Shown in pieces: positions 1-11,288 of a stretch of DNA of 64,000 bases. Source of the DNA: Augochlora pura (taxonomy: Eukaryota; Arthropoda; Insecta; Hymenoptera; Halictidae); NCBI RefSeq assembly GCF_028453695.1, contig NC_135778.1, forward strand, positions 4,164,166-4,228,165. The letters are read 5' to 3'. The notes under the pieces were generated by a model, which was not told the DNA's origin, ran no database searches, and saw only the letters and a program-made list of their open reading frames with translations. The position numbers were made by a program, and so were the translations under genes. Position 1 is the first letter of the stretch. Each line of letters opens with the position of its first letter.

Positions 1-492
1 GGCGCGAACGCCTTCTCTCCGGCCGAGCCGCCTCGGAAAGAGCATGCAAGAGAGAAAGAGAGAGAGAGGGAAAGAGAGAGCGAAGGAGATCGTTTCCAAC
101 GTCCTCCCGTATAATCTCGCGGGGATAATTATAATTGTTAATCGCCGAGAGGAACGTGGAAACCGGCGATCCTCGAGGTGTCGCGATCCCCTCGGCTATT
201 TATGACGGCCGCGCGTCCATTATCCGCCGGGGGATTAAATCGGGTCGAGGACGAGGCTGCGATGCTCCTTTTGCATCGGGATTCCTCGTCGGTGGAATCT
301 CGACGAAATTGCTGCGGTTTTCCTCTCGGCGAGTCCACCGGTGTCGAATCGACCGCGGGGCACGCGTTCGCTTCGGTGACGTCGAAACTGGGCCACGGCG
401 CTTGGAAAATTCGTGACGCGACTTGTTGCCATTTTATGGAGATTCCAACGTGCGAGGAGTTAGAACGACGAATCCTCGTGGAGAGGGATTTA
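1..492. other. unassigned GC-rich sequence with an impure GA tract
   Basis: A purine-rich GA tract lies at about 46-88. The rest is CpG-rich sequence with frames open on both strands, and I see no coding signature, RNA gene or inverted repeat in it. Confidence 0.5.
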
Positions 493-704
493 TTAACCCT
501 CTCAGTGCCAAAGAACGATCGTTGTTGGCTACTTTTGAAAAAATATTGTTTTTTTTAATATTTCTACTAAATAACAATTTTATTTGTTATTTCTCCTTCC
601 TTTTTGAATTTGGTTATTATCAGATATATTATATGTGTTATATCAATTGTAATACATTTCGTTCGAATACACGCGAATCTTTTGGTTGGCACTAAAAGGG
701 TTAA
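493..704. mobile_element. TTAA-2 family MITE, copy 1
   Basis: A 212-bp AT-rich element flanked by TTAA on both sides. The left tip reads TTAACCCTCTCAGTGCCAA and the reverse complement of the right tip reads TTAACCCTTTTAGTGCCAA, so the terminal repeat is imperfect but clear. The interior has no coding capacity. It shares its tip with the copy at 22628. A TTAA flank followed by CCC is typical of piggyBac-type elements, so a non-autonomous piggyBac derivative is the likely origin (inference). Confidence 0.8.
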
Positions 705-2404
705 GCAAAATACTAGCTTTGACGAAAAGTATTTGCGGACCGCTTAAAACGCGATAACTTTTTGGAAACTAGGGTAAACGAGTTTCTTATTTTTTAGACA
801 TTGACTGCAATTCCTTTTACTTCATTTTTCGATTTCCTGAAACGACGAGAAAAATCCTCGACAATTTTTAATATTTTCTTGTTCTAGTATTAAAAAGACT
901 AGAAATAAAAATCTATAAAATTGTGCACAGAATTATTTGAAATTTTTCAAACAAATTCTAAGATTGAATAAAATTGCCAGATACATTTCGCATTTTTGTA
1001 AACTGAATAAAAAGATGCAGTATTTGTTTCAGCGACTCCTTCAATATACAATTATATATAATTTATTATTTACTGTTTATTAGATATTTCATTGAAAATA
1101 AAACAATTAATATTCTGTCAATTGTTACTTACATCTCCACTTGTGAACCAGTTTCCTAACTTTTGAATTTCACGCGTCCGACAATTAACGCGTGAAAGAT
1201 CCGATAAATATTTAAGAGCAGTTCCGAAAATAGCCATCCGCAAAAGCAATATCCTTCGGTAACACGGATTTCATTAAAGAGAATCCGAGACCGATTCGAC
1301 CGGTTCGAGTTCCCCCGCGAAAGAATCGTGTTCGCGCGATTGATTTTTTAGATTCGGCCGCGTATCGGACGTGACTCGAGTAACGAAAGCCTCGACAAAC
1401 CAATTACTTAACTCGCCGGAATCCCCGCTTACATACGGCTAGAGAGTAACGTACCGCGAGATACTCGATCGGCAATACGAACCTCCCAAGCACAACATTG
1501 TGTGTTAGCTGTCCGCTGCGGGGAATACGAGCATTTACACAAAACCCGTCATTAAGAGCCTCGCCTCTCTCTGCCCGGATCTTAAGAACTTCCCGCATAA
1601 TTCTAGTGCCCCTCTTCGTTTCGTTCGTTTTTCGCGATCGCGGATGAAAAGGATACTGAATCGTTAAATCTCTCTCTCTCTCTCCCCCTCTCGCGCGCAG
1701 GCGCGTATACACGTAATTAAGGGGGACTGGCGAATATAAAGGACAATTTTCGATGGAGAGGATACGCTCTCTCTGTTCAACCGTGAAACTCGCGGCCGTG
1801 GTACGAGTTCATGAATTTATGTAAAACGCGGGTTCGTTATCTCCGCGGTATATGCTTATCGGGCCGTGATAATAGAGTCATAAATGAGTCCGGCCGGGGA
1901 CCACTTAAGAGGCCCTGTTACGCGCGTTGCATAACGAGAAGAAAGTGTGTGAAAATTCTTATGCCAGCGATATCAATCTATTATGCACCCGTACGGGAAT
2001 ACACAATTAGGCCTGGGCGGGTAAGTGCTTGTAATCGCGACGAAACGAACGGGATGCTGGCGTGCTCTCTAGTCTCTGTTTAAGATCTGAGCCGTTTCAG
2101 TGAAATACGGCTCCCGAGACGCGACGCATGCCGATCGTATTAGCATGCGTTACGCGCAGGACTCCCACGTCACGACTTCCTACATCCGTTCGCATTTTAA
2201 CGTTTTCGCGATACAAAGTTTTCATCCGCGTTTTCACCTGTCGAATTCTTAGTTACGAACGTTATATATAACATCGAAGGTGAATTAATCCAGTAATTAT
2301 AATTACAAGTGATTCAGTTACGTTATAGTTTTATCATATAGTAATTTGTAATGCAGATCTACATTCGATTAAATTATAACATACAGGGTGATTTAGTTAT
2401 ATTT
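705..2404. other. unassigned non-coding sequence
   Basis: AT-rich to about 1140, then GC-rich with a short CT tract near 1672-1690. From about 2220 it becomes AT-rich again. No gene, RNA or clear repeat was seen. Confidence 0.5.
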
Positions 2405-2590
2405 ATTACGAATTATGATGTAATTGAATGAAAATTACGAATTATGATGTGATTGAATCAAAAATACGAATTATGATCTAATTGAATGAAAATTACGAAT
2501 TACGATGTAATTGAATTAAAATTACGAATTATTATCTAATTGAATTAAAATTAAGAATTATGATGTAATTGAATGAAAATTACGAATTAA
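2405..2590. repeat. 29-bp AT-rich minisatellite
   Basis: About six tandem units of 29 bp. Each starts ATTACGAATTATGATG and ends in a TAATTGAATGAAA-like segment, with scattered substitutions. The first two units start at 2405 and 2434. The array lies in AT-rich DNA next to a second array with related wording at 2804. Confidence 0.88.
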
Positions 2591-2803
2591 AAATAATAAA
2601 TGAATAACAAGAGAACAGGTGCGGACAAAAATAAGTGTACGAAAGGAAATGGAAAGATGTTCCGATTTCTCGAAAGTTTTGTAACTGTACTGTAAGGTAT
2701 CATGTTTCAATTCTATTGTATTTCAATTACTGCATTTCGTTTACGTTATATCTTCATTATTTTTTATTTTAATTGGATTGAATTTAAATTACACTGGAAT
2801 CGA

Positions 2804-2900
2804 TTTATCATGTAATTGAATTAAAATGTAGTTCATTTATCATGTAATTGAGATACAATGTAATTCATTTATCATATAATTGAGATAGAATGTAATTGAA
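2804..2900. repeat. 32-bp AT-rich minisatellite
   Basis: Three tandem 32-bp units start at 2804, 2836 and 2868, each beginning TTTATCATGTAATTGA or a close variant. The phrase TGTAATTGA also occurs in the 29-bp array at 2405-2590, so the two arrays may share an origin. Confidence 0.85.
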
Positions 2901-3837
2901 TCGAATTGAAATATAATGAAAATTAACAGGACTCTGCTTACATTTTAAATGACAATTTCCAGTCGCTTGTTCTAAACGTTTAACATTAACATTTTCGCTC
3001 TATATTTTTCACCTTCCAAATTCTAATTTCTAAACTTGTACGCTTTTACATATACATTATAACGTACTTTGCATTACTAAATTTTAAGTAACAAACGTTC
3101 CATAATCCAGCTTCGATTCCTGCATTCCGAAATTACCACGATCCACTATTCACAACACATTATCACGTCCCCAGTATTCCACGGTTTTCGCATCCGCCTC
3201 CGCGATTCCAGAACCTCGTGCACGCGGTATGCCCTCCCCCCACTCCGCGCTCCCATTTGTCGCGCTACCATTTGGTAATCTCAATTGCCCGCGTCCCCTA
3301 ATCTCTCGAGCCTCGAATTCCAACATTCCGGTACCACGGTTTCTCGTACCCGGCGCCGTATGATCGCCGCGCCGCGGCGGACTGAAACGAAACGACCAAC
3401 ATATTCCATTGAATTCAGTACGCAGAATTGATTAGTCAACCGGGGGCCTCTCGGACGTACGGCCGCGTATCTATTCGCAAAGTGGAACAAACGAACAATA
3501 AAACTGCTTCGACGTTGCGACACACGCACACACACACGCATACACACATAGGGCAACGCCGTGAAATGACGACGATCAGCGTAAATTTCCTTTAATCAGA
3601 TCCCGCCGGGACAGAAACGCATTGTTACACACGGGCGACCCCCCCTCCGCGTCCCCCCTACCCTTCCCGCCCGCTTGATATGCATCATCTACCGGGGGCC
3701 CCGGCGCGAGTTATTTCGATCGTAAAACGATGCGATCGCGGAAACTCCTCCGCCGAATGCAGAAATGCGTGAAATGGAAACGCATTGTTGGGGCCGCGTA
3801 ACGATTCCACGTATCTCCCTTACCCATCCCCCCCCTT

Positions 3838-3879
<42 letters not shown>

Positions 3880-4348
3880 CGCCACGTGTTCCCGTTAAAA
3901 ATCATAATTTCCCACATTACGAACGGTGAATAGCGTCCGCGCGGATTCGTCGTGCATCTCGGCATTCTCATGGCGATCTTTCGACAAAGCGCGTGGGCGT
4001 GTGTCTTCTCTCCGATCACTCGTTCGTGTCCCGCGCGAAGCCACGCTATAGGTGGTTCCGGGTGAATATAAAGGAATTGGATTTTCTTCGTCGGACCTGC
4101 AGACCCCTTCGCGTATTATTATGCAACGCCGTTGCGTACCCGGGATTTTTCAATCGCCGACAAATACCATTGTCCTTGTACGTTTATGTGTGGAACTAGG
4201 AGGAATTGATGCGTTTATACGCTTGAATTGAGACAGTTTTATACTGATAAACGGTGTACGACTTTATAGGCGATTTTATAGAATGTGTAGTTTTATACGA
4301 TCATTGACGATGGAGGTAAATAATAACTGGAGAATTTTAGGCGAAGTA
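2901..4348. other. unassigned sequence with a CT microsatellite
   Basis: AT-rich to about 3170, then GC-rich. A (CT)n tract interrupted by TTT covers 3841-3880. An imperfect CA-rich stretch lies near 3523-3549. No gene was recognised. Confidence 0.5.
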
Positions 4349-4452
4349 GACATTTTCTGTGTGGATTGCAAGAGGTGAATGTTGGAGAAATAATATTCGA
4401 CATAACCTGACATTTTCTGTATCGATTGCAAGAGGTGGATGTTGGAGAAATA
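4349..4452. repeat. 60-bp tandem duplication
   Basis: Two adjacent copies of a 60-bp unit. The phrase CATTTTCTGT starts at 4351 and again at 4411, followed by matching ATTGCAAGAGGTG and ATGTTGGAGAAATA segments. The copies differ at several positions. Confidence 0.8.
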
Positions 4453-5372
4453 TACGATTGTTTCTTTAGGAGTTCGAACAATAAGAAGGCTCTATATCGA
4501 TGGTCTTTTCACTGTCACTAACTGCTCTGAATTAACATTTTCTAAATTAACCGTTTACCTATTTTATTTTTATTTTACCGTTAACCATTCATCTATTTCA
4601 TTCCGTCGTCCGAGGAGATTCCTACTGTATCGACCTCTTTGTCTAATCTAGCCGCCGCTACGTTTTCCTTACATCTATATAAAAATCGATCGAATCAAAT
4701 TTTTCGTCGTCGGTCCTCGCCTCTTGCCCACCTTGGTACAATTTCGCGACTTTACAGGTGCTCCAAAACAGTCCACGTCTCGTACCGCCATGCACGGCAT
4801 CTTCGGTGCCACGAACGCAGAAAGATGTACCGGGGAACGTGGACCGCGACTAGCGGTGCATCCGCCGAGGCGGAAGATCGCCATTAATCACGCGATACGT
4901 TGAAATATGGGAGTCGACGTAGAAATGAGACGCGAAGCTCGCGAATCGACGGCCTAATGGTAGAGCAACGAGCGCGATCGTCCCGTATCAATCGTTGGCC
5001 GGCGCTTGATACGCGATCAGCGTCAGGCCGTAGAATTATTAGCTTTATCGCGTATGAAATTAAGACGTAGCCGGGCGCGGGTTGTCGGGCGTCCGGGACT
5101 GTACGTGCGCCGACTACGATCACCGGTAGGTGTGTAACGCGTACGGCCCCGTATTAGGGACGCGGACACGTGTATATGCAACGGTGTTTTTTTCGCGATC
5201 GGTGCGCTCGCGTAGCCGGGTTAGCGGTTCGCCGTGTAAACCGAAACCGACTCTCGTTAGAGAGGCGGACGCGATGCCGCCGCGCAGTGGTAGAAAAGAA
5301 CGAAATCATGGTCGAAACCTTAAAAATCGAAGTTTTCGTGGGGAGGAGTTTTTGACTTACGGATTGGGTACT
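4453..5372. other. unassigned non-coding sequence
   Basis: AT-rich to about 4700, then GC-rich. Short frames are open on both strands and none resembles a known protein. Confidence 0.45.
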
Positions 5373-5669
5373 TTAACCCTTTGACTACTGTTGGCGCCTA
5401 TTGGCGTCCGAAACATGTGGCTTCCCGGTACCGTAGGCGCCAATAGGCGTCAAGATCAAATTTCGCCCCCGGTTATTATTAAATTTGATTAATTATATAT
5501 CTTGTAATATTTATGTTATATATTGTAAGAAAAGCTTAAAATTATTGTTCACTTCAAGTAATATCGGTTCAATGTAATAGAATTCATTATCTTGAATATT
5601 TTAATATTCAAAAACATAATATTCGAAAAACAACGGCTATGCCAAAGTCTGCCGTAGCCAAAGGGTTAA
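5373..5669. mobile_element. TTAA-3 family MITE
   Basis: A 297-bp element bounded by TTAA. The left tip is TTAACCCTTTGACTAC and the reverse complement of the right tip is TTAACCCTTTGGCTAC. Just inside the left end is an inverted repeat of about 18 bp: TTGGCGCCTATTGGCG is answered by GGCGCCAATAGGCG near 5435-5452. The rest is AT-rich and non-coding. The class (piggyBac-like) is inferred from the TTAA flank and CCC start. Confidence 0.8.
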
Positions 5670-5772
5670 TAATGACTCCGTATGATGGGAAAAACCAAAC
5701 GAAGCCATGAATCAAAGCGGTCGCCCATCTTCGGAATTCGACGATTTGAACGAAAAAAAAATTATTTATCTT

Positions 5773-6060
5773 AAATTTTGAAATTTAGATTCGTTGTTAG
5801 AACTCCCGAAAATATACATACACCAATTTTTGGGAACATTATATAATTTTTTCGACAACCCACCCGCCATATTAGATCCGCCATTTTGTTTTTGGAATTT
5901 TGACACTTAGATTCGTAATCAAAACTGTCGAAAATATACATACACCAATTTTTGTGAACATTATATAATTTTTTCGACAACTCATCTGCCATATCGGATC
6001 CGCCATTTTGTTTTTTGAATTTTCAGTTTTAAATTCGTCAATCAAATCCGTCACAGTTTT
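5773..6060. repeat. 122-bp tandem repeat
   Basis: Two full units and a partial third. ACACCAATTTTTG recurs 122 bp apart (near 5820 and 5942), as do ATTATATAATTTTTTCGACAA and GGATCCGCCATTTTGTTTTT (or close variants). The reverse strand of each unit stays open and reads like a repeated peptide, but this follows from the tandem period and I see no real gene. Confidence 0.85.
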
Positions 6061-7874
6061 ATATTTTGACCATGATTTCGGGCATTTCTACCGCAGTGAG
6101 CCGGTATTCGGAGTTCCGGGCGAACGCGGGCTTTTTGTCGGAATATAATTATGTTGTTGGTTTAACGAGCTCTGATTATGACAAATGAGGTATCGCGGGG
6201 ACGGTTCGGCTGATGAGTACCGGCGAAGGAGATGTATTACCCGGGGGACGATAATCTGCCCGACAAAAAAACCGCCTCTCCGCGTGGCTCGTAACACGGT
6301 TTTGCAAACTTTTCGTGCGTTCCTTTCAGATTACGTTCGAACGTTCATTAAGAAAGCGCAACGCTTTTATAGTGTGTTGGACGAGACGAGTTTATGTCGG
6401 ACGCGCGGCGTTCCCGTAATCGATGCTGACGTCTGCGGCTAATTCGCTCGGTTAATGCCGTGCTCGGAGACGGTTCCGGAAAAATTCACGTTTTCTGTGT
6501 GCAATTGCTATCTAATTGCGGTGCGGTTGTTTGCGCTCATTGAATAGTCTTGTTAAAGAATACGTATGCTTTCAGTTTTTTAGAAGCGAGCAAGGAGATG
6601 CAAAAGGTGTCTGGTAGGTGTTCCTTCATAGGAATTGCAAGACTGAATTCGTTAGATTTATTGCCAAATTTAGGGCTACCAGATAAAGCCTCGACAACGA
6701 TCAATTTTCCATAAAACTACTTTGAAAGAAATACATTAAACTACCGATGTATGAACAGGTATCGTATCGATTCTAAAAATTTACATCCGCAATCGTTTTA
6801 ATGAGTTGGCAGTAACGGGATAATATTTTCAAATTACTTAAATCTTTTCACTATTTTGCACTTGATCTAACCATATTTCTCATAAATATATAAAATCCGT
6901 ATAAATGTAAAAAATCCACGCAAATGTATAAAACCTGCACAAATACATAAAAATGACGATTTGTTTATAGAATAATTCTCAATCATCGAAGAGACTAGAA
7001 GAAATGGTAAACTAGTCCAGTAGAAATGGTAAACTATCGACAGTGCCACCTATAGCCACATTTTAGAAGCTACCTGAAACTACCGACCTCGACAAAACAT
7101 TTTCCAGCAGAACCGAACGAAAAATCAGCAAGCACTGGAAGAGTACTACGAGCGTAGCCGGGTTGAGAATCGCGCGGCCCATTGCGCTCGGCGAAGAACG
7201 GGGGGCCAGCTCTCTGGCCCATTAATTTAGCACCGAAGACGCGCCTAGCGCGTAGCCGTGGAGCGCTTGTAAAACGTTTCCGAGCAGAGGAGCCGCGCGC
7301 GTCGTTGGAAAAAGCCGAGCGCGCCGGGGTCCGTCTTCGAGAGGAGCAGGTCTCCTCGAAACGGTTTTACGAGCACGATGATGTATAAATATACCGCGTG
7401 TTAAGAGCGGCGTACCCTTTCCGCTCGCCCCCCCCCTCCCCCACCTGCGCGGAACAACGTTTTCCGGCGCGGAAAGAGAAACGCTCGCGGGCTGCCGATC
7501 GCCGCGCGGACGGCAACGGGAGCGAGGAGGGAGGGAGGGGGGAGGGCTGGAGGGTGGGGTGAGGGAGGGAGGGGGAGAGCCGGGCATTCCGCTCGGCGAA
7601 AGAAGCTCGCGCCGCCGCCGGGGCCCCGCATCGGCATCGCCCTCGGGCCGGACTTAACTAACGCCTAACACGGGCTAAGTGCGAGCCCCTAACGTCCGTG
7701 CCGGCCCTTGGACATAAGGAAGTGGTGCACCTCCTCCGTTGCCTCGGCCGCTAATCGCTCACCGGAGGAAATCTTGGACTCGCGTTTCGCCGGCCGCGTG
7801 GAATCATTTCACCTTCCAGGATAATGCTCGCCGCTAATACTCACCTCATTATCCTGTGGCGCATTCTTCGGGTT
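6061..7874. other. unassigned sequence, AT-rich then strongly GC-rich
   Basis: 6500-7060 is AT-rich. 7150-7800 is very GC-rich with a polypurine G-rich block near 7515-7580. Long frames on both strands of that block come from the absence of AT-rich stop codons. No gene was recognised. Confidence 0.45.
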
Positions 7875-7894
7875 ACGAGTGCCCGGGCACTCGT
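7875..7894. repeat. 20-bp perfect palindrome
   Basis: ACGAGTGCCCGGGCACTCGT is identical to its own reverse complement, centred on CCCGGG. It lies in GC-rich DNA and is not part of a recognised element. Confidence 0.9.
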
Positions 7895-9133
7895 TAATGC
7901 TGGAATCTGGGCTAGGGCCCGCGGACGGAGATTTACACGGGATTCGGGACGAGCGGTTGTTAAAGGGACGATGGTTTTTGCGGCGGATCTTCGCTGGAAC
8001 GCGAACCGCGTTTGGAAGATCGATAGGCGATGCGCGAACTCTGACGCGAAATATTTGAGACAGAGGTGCGAGAAATAGTAAGTTGGACGTAAAGTGTAAA
8101 GTTGAGTGTCCTATATGCGTTTGTGTAAATGAAAATAAACTCAACATTTATACCAAACGCGTGTTCATCATTCTTACGATTTTAGGATTTTATGTCGCCC
8201 TTATAAAGTATTATATCACAGTTCGAAATCTTTCAAGATCATTGCGTATAATATCAATTACATAAAGCACTGCTTAAGCTCAGTTTTGATTTTCCTCGGA
8301 TCGAAAATTCAATGATTTCTTCCGAGCGCCAGAAAAATATCCTAAAATCAGCTTTTATCCTAAAATATCTCGCTGAAAAAAAGCTCTTAAAAAATCGTGA
8401 AAAATATAAAAATTAATCTTCTCTCACGCGTCCACGAAGAGGACCGGACGTTGAAACAAAAAAGCCGAAGACATTGCACGAACCGCGTCTCGCCGATCGT
8501 GACACCCACGCGACAACCGAGTCAAGGCCACGTCAACCTCGAAGGGGGAGAAAAAAGAGATCGGCGAGCGAACGGATTGAGATCGATATACCGTATCGAG
8601 CGTATAGAGGGACGCCGGTCGGGGTATCTTGATATGTTTGTGGCCCGCGTTTATGGTGACGTTAAATAGTAATGGCATCGCGGCGAGGGTAATAAACTCT
8701 ATTAATGAGTTCCGCTAATGGCGCTTGGCGCTTTGAGACGCCGTGAAACGCATCGTACTCACTTTGTTAGTCGCACTTAGCGGGAACCGCCGGGGAATTA
8801 TGGTCGTTTCGCGATTATTTCTACGCTCTCGGTTTCGCTTGTCCTTCGGTTCGAAACGTTGACTTTACCACCATGCCGGGATGTGTGATCGAAATTGTGT
8901 GCACAAGTAGCGATAAGCGTCGGAATTTAATCTCTGCCGATTAGGGAATCGGTGTTACCGTGTCTAATGATTTTGGGATTTAACTGAGAGGTAAAGGTGC
9001 TCTTTCGAGACCAAAACAATAGGATGCGAGTCGGTACGTAGAAGAATTATGTGACTTATCAAGAATTATATGATTTATCATATCTAGTATTAAAACACGT
9101 TACCTTGGCAGATAATTTATGCTTGACGTATAA
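7895..9133. other. unassigned non-coding sequence
   Basis: GC-rich flanks surround an AT-rich stretch at 8080-8430. TAAT-containing words are scattered at 8650-8720. No gene, RNA or repeat could be supported. Confidence 0.45.
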
Positions 9134-9543
9134 TTAACCCTTTGCACTCGAATGGTGACTCTATTATTATAAAAATTATTATCGAACGCAATAGAATAAT
9201 TGTAGTGGTGCCTTAGAGTCACCATTCGAGTGCAAAGGGTTAATTAATAGATAAGGTTAAATAGATTCTTGCGATTTATAGCAACAATTTCACTACTCAA
9301 CAATTTTTACAAATCTCAACTTTATTATTATAAAAATTATTATCGAACGCAATAGAATAATTGTAGTGGTGCCTTAAAGTTGAGATTTTAAAAAATTGTT
9401 GAGTAGTGAAATTGTTGCTATAAATCGTAAGAATCAATTTCCTAGGCGTAAAAGTGCACTCTATTGTACAGAATAGAAATACTATGAGCCAGGTGAATTA
9501 TTTCATATTTTTAGATAAAATGGCTTCGAGTGAAAAGGGTTCA
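9134..9543. mobile_element. rearranged TTAA-1 MITE pair (two hairpins with one shared loop)
   Basis: The left hairpin (9134-9243) has 28-bp perfect arms, TTAACCCTTTGCACTCGA onward, around a 54-bp loop at 9162-9215. A second inverted repeat (about 9264-9440) has arms that correspond to the internal part of the same family. It encloses the identical 54-bp loop in the same orientation (9322-9375). The right edge reads CTTCGAGTGAAAAGGGTTCA, so the right TTAA has mutated to TTCA. The order fits two direct TTAA-1 copies with the block from the first core to the second core inverted. No coding sequence. Confidence 0.85.
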
Positions 9544-10789
9544 GTCCTTGGTAAGCATGTCATAATAATTTTCACATCCTTATCCCTTTTGAAATATATA
9601 TTATTTCATTGTATAATAATTTGAAATAATTATTTGAAATTTTTACGAAGTTAAATATAATATCTAATAAAATATAAAAATTGTTGCGAAGATTTCGTAA
9701 AATAAAATCCTTTCGTTCATCATGATTTGCAACATTATATCCTTGGGTCAGTTTAAAATAAGGAAAAACAGCTAAAAACTCATTACTTGAAATGACTTTA
9801 TCAGAAATAAATCGCTATTCTACTTACCTTTAAATAACGATATAAAGTCAATTATTTCAAATACTAATTTCGTACTTACCTATCAAATAAAATTCACCGG
9901 GTCTGCTTCCGAATAAACACACCTTCCTTCTGGGCACCGCGAACGAGATGAGCTACAACGAACCGTGCCATTGCGCAACAATCCCCGCGACTGCTGTCTA
10001 TCCACCGATGATCTAATTATTCCTACCTGCGATCCATAAATCAGTCCGCGCGAGGCTCTCTCTCTCTCTCTCTCGTTCGCTCGTTGATTTATATTCGCGC
10101 GACGATGATCCCGCGAATTCCATCGGAGATTTCGTGATCGCGCTCGCGCGCGCAATTACTGCGGCGCGCAGGCATCGCGGCGGTGCACCCTGCCTGTACG
10201 GTGTTATTTGCCGGCGAACGACGAGATCGGAGCGGTGGCTGTGGCGCAACGGAATCTCGCACGGCTTGTAGATGACGCGGGACACCGTCGGATTTCTCGA
10301 GCGCAGGTAAAACCGCTTTCCGCGAGGACCGATTACCGATTTTCATACGCGTTTATCCCCCTAACGGAGAGGGGAGGGAGGGGTCGGCGAAATCGGTGGC
10401 CAGGTGATACGTCGCGTCAGCTGGGACCCGTTTCGTGCGATGCGTGATCCCGAGTCCTGTTATTTTCATCGCATAGGTGGATTCATTTGCGTTTTAATGC
10501 GGGGATGTCGAATCCGCGGACGCCGGCCAGCAGCTGCTGCTGCCGCGGTCTTTGTTTCGCTGCGAGCCTCTACGGCGACGGTAATAACCGTGCTTCGTCG
10601 CGGCGTCCGCAGATTTTCTGGATATATTGGGAATTACGATGCGCGCATTATGCCGTCGAATGGCTTATTTGAGTTTGACGCGGTGCATATACTTTACAAG
10701 ATTCTAGTTATTTGCTTATTGAACCATGATAGAAATGGGTTACTATCGCAGTGGCATATGTCGCATTTTCGAATATTTTCATATACGTT
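9544..10789. other. unassigned sequence with a CT microsatellite
   Basis: AT-rich to about 9890, then GC-rich. A (CT)n tract lies at about 10056-10075. The frame at 10404-10793 includes a GCTGCTGCTGCCG stretch giving an alanine run and resembles no known protein. Confidence 0.45.
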
Positions 10790-11039
10790 TTAACCCTTTG
10801 CAGTCGGAGCCATTTTAAGTGGAAATCCAAGATATTTGTTTAGACTTGCTGCGTTGCCATTTTATATAACTTGGAGCATTTTATAAATTATGGAATTGCA
10901 TTTTGTGATTCGTAAAACAGTTAACAGCTCTAAATAATTTTCTAAATATAGATAAATATGATAAAAATTATTTTGAAACTTGGAGAGCAAAATGTTGGGA
11001 AGATAAGTGAAATTAATTATAAAGTTACTATAAATTACC
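10790..11039 (-). mobile_element. TTAA-1 MITE, degenerate or truncated copy
   Basis: Starts TTAACCCTTTGCAGTCGGAGCC and continues with a diverged form of the family's CATTTTAACTGGAAATC end, so this is the right end in reverse orientation. The expected other tip is missing; instead a plus-oriented copy begins at 11040. Confidence 0.65.
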
Positions 11040-11288
11040 TTAACCTTTTTCACTCGAGTGGCGCTTCTGAGACGCCAATGAAAATTGTTATATCATTTCC
11101 AACCTAATTTTGACATTATTAAAGACCCTTCTATGTAAAAGACTGTTAATAACGTTCATAATTTTACGAGTCACAAAACTCAATCTCATATCTATAAATT
11201 GTATTAAATTATATTAAATAGGAATACAGCTGGCCAAAATAGCTATTTTGGATCTAGACTTAAAATGGCTTCGAGTGCAAAGAGTTAA
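11040..11288 (+). mobile_element. TTAA-1 MITE
   Basis: A 249-bp copy from TTAACCTTTTTCACTCGAG to GGCTTCGAGTGCAAAGAGTTAA-type sequence. The left end carries the CACTCGAGTG palindrome. It abuts the truncated copy at 10790. No coding capacity. Confidence 0.85.

Noticed and set aside
5771..6054. Two similar minus-strand frames of 60-73 codons
   Set aside because: They are translations of the 122-bp tandem repeat, not a gene family.
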